Shown piece by piece: positions 58,407-64,000 of a stretch of 64,000 bases of DNA (positions within the stretch are counted from its first letter, which is position 1; each line of letters opens with the position of its first letter). The notes under the pieces were generated by a model. The model did no database searches. It was not told the origin of the DNA and was given only the letters and a program-made list of their open reading frames with translations. The position numbers and the translations under genes were made by a program. Source of the stretch: Halieaceae bacterium UBA5044 (GTDB lineage Bacteria; Pseudomonadota; Gammaproteobacteria; Pseudomonadales; Halieaceae); NCBI GenBank assembly GCA_002416125.1, contig DIBU01000003.1, positions 55,923 through 119,922 on the forward strand, given 5' to 3'.

Positions 58407-60293
58407 TTAGGGATCGGTACCGGTACCTGGCACGGTGAACCCACACTCGAGGTCGAATTGAGCGTCGCCGTTACCGGTCTCGAAGGTCGCCGTGTAGGTG
58501 ACAGTCTGGTCCTCCTCCTGTGCCGGAGGGAACACGGTGGAGTAGCGCACCGTCACCGCGCCACTGGCATCGGTAATGCCTGCACTCGAACCGGAATCGG
58601 ACGCCGGCGAGAAGATGAAGTTGGGACTGCCCGCCGGCCAGTCGAACGACGTGACAGAGATCAGCGCATCGGGGATCGGCTCACCGGAGCTCGTCAGGTA
58701 GAGCAACCCCAGCCGGCTTGAGCCGCAGTTCAGGTTGCCGATCAGATTGCCGTCTCCCGATGCCAGGATCGTGACCTCGACTTCGCTCGCCTCCCCGATG
58801 GACTGTACCGCAAACAGCAGCGTAATTTCCTGGCTACCCGGAAGCTGCCCTTCCACGTTGACCACTGCCGTGGCACAACCGCCACTGCCCGTGACCAGTG
58901 TGCCTGAGGAGCCACGGCCGTTCACGTCAACACTGGCGCCAAAGGTATCGCCCGTGCTGAACTGGATCGACTGCGACGACAGCGGCACCTGGTTGCCATC
59001 ACGTACGCACAGCGACACGACACCGTCATTCACGTTACTCGCCAGAATGCTGGTTGACGCAGTCAGACTGATACCATCTTCCTCCAGGGAGCCCAGGTAG
59101 ACAGGGCCACCCGGGTTGAACACGCGGCTGACAGAGAAATCTTCCGTCTGCGCGACGATCAGTGCGGTGCGCCCGAGATTGCTGAAGGGATAAGTCAGCA
59201 ACGTGCTTGCGGTTCCGTTGGCATCGGTGAAGGCAAGTGCCTGGATATTACCCACGCGGGCGCGCCCGATAACATAGGGCACGGTTGCGCCCTGGTCTTC
59301 GCCGACACGGAAGGCCTCTTCGTCAGAGCGGATGGACAGTGCATCGGGGCGGTCTGCGGGGAATTCGGCTATGGTGCGAATACCGGCATGGTAAAACGAA
59401 CGGCCGTCCGGATCGGGCGCCAGCGCCAGGCGGTCACCCACCCGAGCACCCAGTGCGGCGAAGTTGCCGCCCGCCGCATTGAAGCTGAAATTACCCTCAA
59501 GCGGATTGCCGTTGGAACCGGTAATCACGAAACTGCCGGCGCCGGACTCCGGGTAGCCAGTGAGGGGCGCGTCAATCAAACGGAACAGGATGGGCGTATT
59601 GACTGCCACCGGGTTACCGTTGGCATCGGTTGCCGTCACCGAGACCACGCGGCTGTAGGTGCCATTCTGGAAATCGATGGTTTCATCCGCGGCGAGACCT
59701 ATCTGTACCCGATTGGTACGAATCGCCTCGATAAAGGGCCCGGTGAACTCCAGCCCGGCAACAGGGCCGGCTGCACTGACAACGGCAATCGAGACCACAG
59801 ATTCTGCGCCACCCGTGGTCGAGCCCTGCGCCGAGCGCTCCGCGCGAATCCGCAGTGTCGCTTCGCCGCTGACTGCGCCGGCTACGAAATACACCCTGGC
59901 ATCGCCGTTGGAACCCGTCTGGACGCTGACGCTGGACAGTGTGTCCTCTGCGCCACTGGCGAGATCCTCTTCGCTCAGCAGGCCGCCGATTCGGGTTCCG
60001 GTGAAGGAGACCGTGACCTCCGCGCCCGTGACAGGCAGCCCCGTGCCGCTGTCCGTGACTTCAACCGCGATCTCGGCCACGTGGGGACTGTCGGACTGTG
60101 CCGGATTCTGCGCCGCGTTCACGGGCACCGACTCTTTGTCGAGCAGTACGCTCAGGGCAAGATTGTTCGGCGTATCGGGATCCGGCAGAAAACCGCCGCC
60201 ACCACCACCGCCGCCACCACAGGCCGTCAACGCAAACGCGGTAACCAATAGCGCAGCCAGTCGGCTATATTGAGTAATGCCCCTGATGATCAT
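58407..60293 (-). CDS. Ig-like (invasin/Big-1-type) outer-surface lipoprotein
   Basis: 628 residues. A lipoprotein signal peptide ends LTAC|GGGGGGGGG (lipobox near residues 22–25), followed by nine glycines as a flexible spacer. The rest is beta-rich with several bacterial Ig-like modules; repeated segments VTATDANGNPVAVNTP, AFTDANGTASTLL and ITDASGAVTVRYST are typical of Big-1 domains in invasin- and intimin-like proteins. Paired Cys late in the protein (about 535–625) may form disulfides. Function unknown; possible adhesion or polymer binding. Downstream of the esterase-like gene on the same strand. Confidence 0.83.
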   Translation of the reverse strand: MIIRGITQYSRLAALLVTAFALTACGGGGGGGGGFLPDPDTPNNLALSVLLDKESVPVNAAQNPAQSDSPHVAEIAVEVTDSGTGLPVTGAEVTVSFTGTRIGGLLSEEDLASGAEDTLSSVSVQTGSNGDARVYFVAGAVSGEATLRIRAERSAQGSTTGGAESVVSIAVVSAAGPVAGLEFTGPFIEAIRTNRVQIGLAADETIDFQNGTYSRVVSVTATDANGNPVAVNTPILFRLIDAPLTGYPESGAGSFVITGSNGNPLEGNFSFNAAGGNFAALGARVGDRLALAPDPDGRSFYHAGIRTIAEFPADRPDALSIRSDEEAFRVGEDQGATVPYVIGRARVGNIQALAFTDANGTASTLLTYPFSNLGRTALIVAQTEDFSVSRVFNPGGPVYLGSLEEDGISLTASTSILASNVNDGVVSLCVRDGNQVPLSSQSIQFSTGDTFGASVDVNGRGSSGTLVTGSGGCATAVVNVEGQLPGSQEITLLFAVQSIGEASEVEVTILASGDGNLIGNLNCGSSRLGLLYLTSSGEPIPDALISVTSFDWPAGSPNFIFSPASDSGSSAGITDASGAVTVRYSTVFPPAQEEDQTVTYTATFETGNGDAQFDLECGFTVPGTGTDP

Positions 60294-60515
60294 TGTCGTC
60301 CCCTGTTGCCCACTCTGAAGCAGATCTTGGTTTTTTTCGTCCCTGAACGATTATGCGGCGTTTACCCACAGAATCAACCAGAGCAGACCCTAACCGCACC
60401 AAGCTTAGCACGGGATATCAAAGAATCTCTATGAATTACAAGCCCATACACGCTTTTTGTGACTTTTTGGTTCATATCAGCCTGTATGCTGCGCAAATTT
60501 CCGCTCCTGCCTCTT

Positions 60516-60560
60516 CGGTCGGGGGTCGCACCCCCGTGGTAACAGCACTTCCCCCGACCG
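60516..60560. terminator. Competing hairpins between two lipoprotein genes
   Basis: CGGTCGGGGG (60516–60525) pairs perfectly with CCCCCGACCG (60551–60560). The inner CGGGGGT (60520–60526) can instead pair with ACCCCCG (60530–60536) across a 3-base loop. The two stems exclude each other. They lie just downstream of the esterase-like gene and 220 bases before the Ig-like gene on the minus strand. No T-run follows. The rest of the 279-base gap (60294–60572) is AT-richer and holds no gene I can support. Confidence 0.5.
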
Positions 60561-60572
60561 GTGCAGGCAAAA

Positions 60573-61718
60573 TCAGTCGCGGTTGGTTTCCCAGCCTTCA
60601 CCCAGGAGCATTGAACTGATCCAGTCAGCCACGGAAACGCCGCCGGCTGTTTTCTGCAGGTCGCCCAGGAGGAAGGTGTGATCGGTACCCGTTGCCACGA
60701 AGGACTTCACCCGCTCCGGATAGGCGGCCTCGAGATCATCGAGTTCACCCAGCAGGGCTTCTTCGAAGACTTCCCCGCCCACCTGCACAAAGGTTACCGC
60801 GATGACCGTATCACGGGTGTAGCTCATCATACCGAGGCGGAAGTTCTCGTCTTCGCTGAGCTGGTATTTGTGGTAGTCCGTGATGTGGCCGTCATCCCCG
60901 ATGCAGGTCTCGCAGCTTTCCGGGAAAAACGCCGTGGCATTCCACTCCGTCAGCAGTTGCTGGATAAACTCGGGCTCGTCAATACGACCGAGCCCAAGAC
61001 CGGAGTCATTGATCAGTTCGATGGGCACATCCGGGTACAGTTGCCGCACCAGCGGCAGCGCATAGGTGGTACCAAAGCCCCCGGCACTGGAACCCGTCAA
61101 CAGTATGCGACGCGGCGCCGGGAAGGTGTTGACGGCCACATCGAGGGACGCGGAGAGATTGTGCAACCCGCGGTGAAAGCGGTCTGCCACGCCGTCGTCG
61201 TCCGTGTCGACATCCTGGTCACCGGCGTGCAGGGAGCCATCGCAATAGGGAAGGTACACCGTGTTCCAACCGGCCACGGGGTTGCCCTCGCGTGCCGGAT
61301 CCAGCACGCCGAGGGGCGGTATGCCGGGCGCCGCCTGCTCTGTTGCCAGGCACAGGTCGGACCAGCAGGCTCCGCCGCCCTGGAGGAAAATCACCAGGTC
61401 TTCTGAACCGGTGTCGCGCGTTGCCATGGTGTACTCACCACCCGTGAGACACAGCGGCCCATCGCCAGCACCAAAGCTGTGATTCACCACATCGCCGTCC
61501 TGTTCAGACAACATCGGCGTGTATTCGCCCAGATAGCGGGCGATGCCCTGGTCCAGCAGCTCCTGAAACGGTACCGCCGCGGGTTCCACCGGGGGCTCTA
61601 CCGGGGCCACAACGCTGTCAGTGGAATCGCTGCAGGCGGTCAAAAGCGGCAGGGCAGCGCACAAAGCAATGGAAAGTCGGCGCAGCGCCGGCCGACGGTT
61701 GGTATCCTCAATTTTCAT
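60573..61718 (-). CDS. Pectinacetylesterase-family alpha/beta-hydrolase lipoprotein
   Basis: 381 residues from the ATG at 61718. The lipobox LLTAC|SDS lies near residues 25–29. LVIFLQGGGACWSD near 108–121 is the oxyanion-hole segment and LTGSSAGGFGTTYA near 207–220 holds the nucleophile Ser of pectinacetylesterase-like hydrolases; a late Asp/His pair near DHTFLLGD would complete the triad. It is probably anchored in the outer membrane and deacetylates or cleaves an extracellular ester. The frame is open upstream but the lipobox fixes the start. Confidence 0.83.
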   Translation of the reverse strand: MKIEDTNRRPALRRLSIALCAALPLLTACSDSTDSVVAPVEPPVEPAAVPFQELLDQGIARYLGEYTPMLSEQDGDVVNHSFGAGDGPLCLTGGEYTMATRDTGSEDLVIFLQGGGACWSDLCLATEQAAPGIPPLGVLDPAREGNPVAGWNTVYLPYCDGSLHAGDQDVDTDDDGVADRFHRGLHNLSASLDVAVNTFPAPRRILLTGSSAGGFGTTYALPLVRQLYPDVPIELINDSGLGLGRIDEPEFIQQLLTEWNATAFFPESCETCIGDDGHITDYHKYQLSEDENFRLGMMSYTRDTVIAVTFVQVGGEVFEEALLGELDDLEAAYPERVKSFVATGTDHTFLLGDLQKTAGGVSVADWISSMLLGEGWETNRD

Positions 61719-61872
61719 TATTACTCTCCGGGGGTGGCGCACCGACGTGGTGTCGGAAGCTTGCTGGACAAGATGCCCAGTCCCGGGACATCTTTCAAGC
61801 CCGTGACGCAATCCAGTACAGCTTCACATCCGACATACTAATTTTTAGATCGTATTAATCATAATAATCATA

Positions 61873-61901
61873 TTTTCAGAATGCTTGGTTCCGGCTATAG
61901 T
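61873..61901 (+). promoter_or_regulatory. Promoter of the peroxiredoxin gene
   Basis: TTTTCA (61873–61878), a 17-base spacer and TATAGT (61896–61901, five of six). Upstream, TAATCATA occurs twice with a 9-base period (61856–61863, 61865–61872) within an AT-rich stretch. The leader would be about 60 bases. No OxyR box is obvious. The 251-base gap (61719–61969) shared with the esterase-like gene holds no other gene. Confidence 0.6.
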
Positions 61902-61969
61902 GGCCCCTCGTAGCAGTTCGCCCCTTGCAGCTGCGCGACAACACATTGGATGATGATTGAGGAGTTACC

Positions 61970-62542
61970 ATGATCTCTGCAGGACAGGTTCCACACACTG
62001 TGTTTAAGATGCGTGTTCGCGATGAATCCGTCGGCGGCGACAACCCCTACCGCTGGCAGGACACGACCACAGACGACATTTTTGCCGGCAAGAAGGTGAT
62101 CGTATTCTCACTGCCCGGCGCTTTCACCCCCACCTGCTCCTCCAACCACCTGCCACGTTACGAGGCACTGTTTGAGGACTTCAAGAAAGAGGGCGTTGAC
62201 GAGATTTACTGCCTTTCCGTCAACGACGCCTTCGTGATGTTCCAGTGGGGCAAGCACGTGGGCGCCAAAAACGTGAAAATGCTGCCCGATGGCAACGGCG
62301 AGTTCACGCGCAAAATGGGTATGCTGGTAGACAAGTCCAACCTTGGCTTTGGCATGCGCTCCTGGCGCTACTCGATGCTGGTGAACGACGGCAAAATCGA
62401 AAAACTGTTTGCCGAGCCGGACTTCGGTGATGTGTGCCCGACGGACCCCTTCGAAGTATCTGATGCAGACACCATGCTGGCGTACCTGAAAGGCACCCAG
62501 TCAGAGGGTGTTGCTGCACCGAGCAAAGCCTTCGTCGGCTGA
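61970..62542 (+). CDS. Peroxiredoxin (Prx5 type)
   Basis: 190 residues. The peroxidatic Cys56 is in PGAFTPTCSSNHLP, the Prx5 signature, with Thr53 and a distal Arg (about 133, SWRYSMLV) completing the site. Prx5 reduces hydrogen peroxide and alkyl hydroperoxides with glutaredoxin or thioredoxin. The ATG follows GAGGAG. It is transcribed from its own promoter and is convergent with the DUF1214 gene; a 10-bp hairpin lies between. Confidence 0.93.
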   Translation: MISAGQVPHTVFKMRVRDESVGGDNPYRWQDTTTDDIFAGKKVIVFSLPGAFTPTCSSNHLPRYEALFEDFKKEGVDEIYCLSVNDAFVMFQWGKHVGAKNVKMLPDGNGEFTRKMGMLVDKSNLGFGMRSWRYSMLVNDGKIEKLFAEPDFGDVCPTDPFEVSDADTMLAYLKGTQSEGVAAPSKAFVG

Positions 62543-62549
62543 CAGCCTT

Positions 62550-62578
62550 TTGCACCCCGTCCACCGGGCGGGGTGCAA
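62550..62578. terminator. Strong hairpin between convergent genes
   Basis: TTGCACCCCG (62550–62559) and CGGGGTGCAA (62569–62578) form a perfect 10-bp stem with a 9-base loop, 7 bases after the peroxiredoxin stop and 4 bases before the DUF1214 gene end. No clear T-run follows on either strand, but the place and strength suit a shared transcription end. Confidence 0.58.
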
Positions 62579-62582
62579 CCTG

Positions 62583-63881
62583 CTATCGACTGAAGCGCCG
62601 CTGGACATGGGCGCGCCTTGCCCGAACCTGCTCAGCTCGCTCAGCAGCGCTGAGCACAAAGAAGCCGGGGATAGCAGCAGGCAGTTCCTCCAGCTTTAAT
62701 AACGTAGCTTGTGGCCAGTCATCCTCTGCCAACGCGGTTGTCATACCGTCATAGCGCAACAACACCGTACCCCGCTGCAATCCGCCCGTCCCCAGCCAAT
62801 TGGGATAACCCGGGTCCTGCGCAGCGATCACATGGTAATAGGCCCCGTCGCTGGCGAGCGTTGACTGGCTGCGGGTAAAACTCGCGGTACCGTTCGCATA
62901 TTCCAGGGAAGCAAACCAGAGGTCGGTAATCTGCAGTGCCTGGTAGCGTGCAGACGTCGGTGTTGTGCGCAGCAGCAGCGCATGCCCGGGGGGAATGTCG
63001 AAATGGCCGCTCACCATCCAGCGCCCTTTTACCCCACCCAGCGTCGAGGTATCCAGCGGCGGCGACAGCACGTTGGCCTCGCGCACCTGGCGGTACCGCT
63101 GCTCCACAAATGCCGGCCATACGGCCACGGACTGCTCAAGGATCCGCGCTGTCTCGCGCAGCCGGGCTGCCACCTCCGCTCCCGTATCCGGCAATCGCAC
63201 GTCGCCTTCCATACCCGTCCGGTCGATGTGCACGTGTCCGGGGGCATCCTGCGTCCAGTCAGCATAGATCTGGCGCACCACCACCGTGGTCGTGTCCTCC
63301 GGGTTCGGCAGCGCCCCAGGCCGAAGCGCTGCGCCTGGCGGTTCCAGGTAGACCTCGAACCGACCCTCGGCGTCGATGGGAATTGCTTCGAACCCCAGAT
63401 AGCCCGCCGACCTGCCGGCACCCGCCCAGGGCTCGCCTGCGTAGAGCTGTACTTCGATACGGCTTGCGGAGCCCAGTTCGCCGTGGATGCGGTAGGCGGC
63501 GCCACCCTCCACTGGCGCGAACAGATAGCGCTGATCCGGATTGTCTCCCCCTTCACGCACATGCATGTCCATCACGCGGAAAAACGGGTAGCGGGCGTCC
63601 TGCAACATGCCCGCTTCAATCGACTTCAGCAACATGCGCAGCATATGCTGGTAGCCCGCGGCGCGTTCGGCATCGCTGCCGAAAGCGGGACTGCTGCGCA
63701 CATCGCTCTCGGCCTGCTGCAAGGCGCGTTGAAAGTCTTCAAAGGCGGCGGACAAGGTGTCCTCTTCAGCGGCACAGACCGTTTGCGCGTGCAACGCGGC
63801 GATGCCCAGACAGGCCGCGGCGGCCCCTCTGCGAAACGCGGAGCAGCCCCTGACCCACAGGTTGTTACACCCTGACTGCAT
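62583..63881 (-). CDS. DUF1214 domain-containing exported protein
   Basis: 432 residues from the ATG at 63881, after GGGAGG. An N-terminal signal-like segment (about 20–40, ending VCAAE) predicts export. The C-terminal third (DLWFASLEYANGTASFTRSQS… GYPNWLGTGG) matches DUF1214, a domain common next to DUF1254 in Proteobacteria and often encoded near outer-membrane or lipid genes. Function unknown. It reads toward the peroxiredoxin gene; bases 63882–64000 upstream contain no supportable gene. Confidence 0.8.
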   Translation of the reverse strand: MQSGCNNLWVRGCSAFRRGAAAACLGIAALHAQTVCAAEEDTLSAAFEDFQRALQQAESDVRSSPAFGSDAERAAGYQHMLRMLLKSIEAGMLQDARYPFFRVMDMHVREGGDNPDQRYLFAPVEGGAAYRIHGELGSASRIEVQLYAGEPWAGAGRSAGYLGFEAIPIDAEGRFEVYLEPPGAALRPGALPNPEDTTTVVVRQIYADWTQDAPGHVHIDRTGMEGDVRLPDTGAEVAARLRETARILEQSVAVWPAFVEQRYRQVREANVLSPPLDTSTLGGVKGRWMVSGHFDIPPGHALLLRTTPTSARYQALQITDLWFASLEYANGTASFTRSQSTLASDGAYYHVIAAQDPGYPNWLGTGGLQRGTVLLRYDGMTTALAEDDWPQATLLKLEELPAAIPGFFVLSAAERAEQVRARRAHVQRRFSR

Positions 63882-64000
63882 ACTGCCTCCCTGTAAGCGC
63901 GAGTTACACCGGCCACGTGCCCGGGGCCTGACCAGCACCATGCCGGACCATCAATGTGCGCCATTGCGGGAAAGAACGCAAAAAAAAGGTTCATCGCGCA

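Noticed and set aside
61849..61878. Fur box upstream of peroxiredoxin
   Set aside because: The AT-rich stretch shares only scattered bases with the GATAAT hexamer pattern; the direct repeats are a better description.
1..64000. CRISPR array, transposon or prophage
   Set aside because: No regularly spaced identical repeats of CRISPR size, no transposase, integrase or phage structural gene, and no attachment-site duplication was visible.
1..64000. tRNA or rRNA genes
   Set aside because: The intergenic gaps are short and none shows a cloverleaf or rRNA-like segment that I could recognise.

Overview
The window reads as chromosomal DNA of a GC-rich, free-living gammaproteobacterium. The gene neighbourhoods hda–perM–DUF2066 // purM–purN–DUF3108, dcd–apbC // metG–rsxABCDGE and holD–rimI are typical of Pseudomonas-like and Cellvibrionales-like genomes. 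The Na+-coupled symporters, Rnf complex, type II secretion system, secreted esterase-like lipoprotein and fused indolepyruvate oxidoreductase would suit a marine heterotroph such as the OM60/NOR5 (Halieaceae) group. That assignment is inference and was not tested by search. I see no rRNA, tRNA, insertion sequence, phage gene or CRISPR array. Coding density is high; the longest gene-free gaps are about 280 and 250 bases and both are described.

Layout. 0–3.4 kb: start of an ArsR-type regulator, a divergent class II aldolase, then a membrane-anchored tyrosine-phosphatase-like protein followed closely by cardiolipin synthase. 3.4–8.3 kb (minus): two Na+-dependent amino-acid symporters, a long aminopeptidase P and rubredoxin. 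8.3–19.8 kb (minus): a complete gspC-D-E-F-G-H-I-J-K-L-M-N type II secretion operon with a recognisable promoter. The gap before cysK holds four 11-bp-spaced CGTGAC-like repeats. 20–28.4 kb: cysK, a GNAT/quinone oxidoreductase pair, an SrmB-like helicase, oligopeptidase A, an atypical PTPS-fold protein, an SDR and a YhhQ-type transporter. 28.5–31.8 kb: a response regulator, Hpt protein and soluble hybrid kinase. 32–39.2 kb: amino-acid oxidation genes around an Lrp-type regulator. 39.2–43.2 kb (minus): OmpA-like protein, hda, perM, DUF2066. 43.3–49 kb: purM, purN, DUF3108, then dcd, apbC and metG. 49.1–54.4 kb: complete rsx/rnfABCDGE. 54.5–57 kb (minus): small hypothetical, rimI, holD-like, glycosyltransferase. 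57–64 kb: Nramp-related transporter, Ig-like lipoprotein, pectinacetylesterase-like lipoprotein, peroxiredoxin and a DUF1214 protein.

How the genes could work together (inference). Peptides cleaved by aminopeptidase P and oligopeptidase A, plus amino acids taken up by the symporters, can feed the amino-acid dehydrogenase, aminotransferase and fused 2-oxoacid:ferredoxin oxidoreductase at 32–39 kb. The reduced ferredoxin formed there could exchange electrons with the Rnf complex at 49–54 kb. The type II system would export folded periplasmic proteins. The items most worth a second look are the PTPS-fold protein lacking the usual catalytic residues, the Nramp relative with changed metal-site motifs, the 11-bp repeat array upstream of gspC/cysK, the psi-like protein with a proline-rich insert, the phosphatase–cardiolipin synthase pair and the competing hairpins between the two lipoprotein genes. 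No single wholly new multi-gene system could be proven from the sequence alone.
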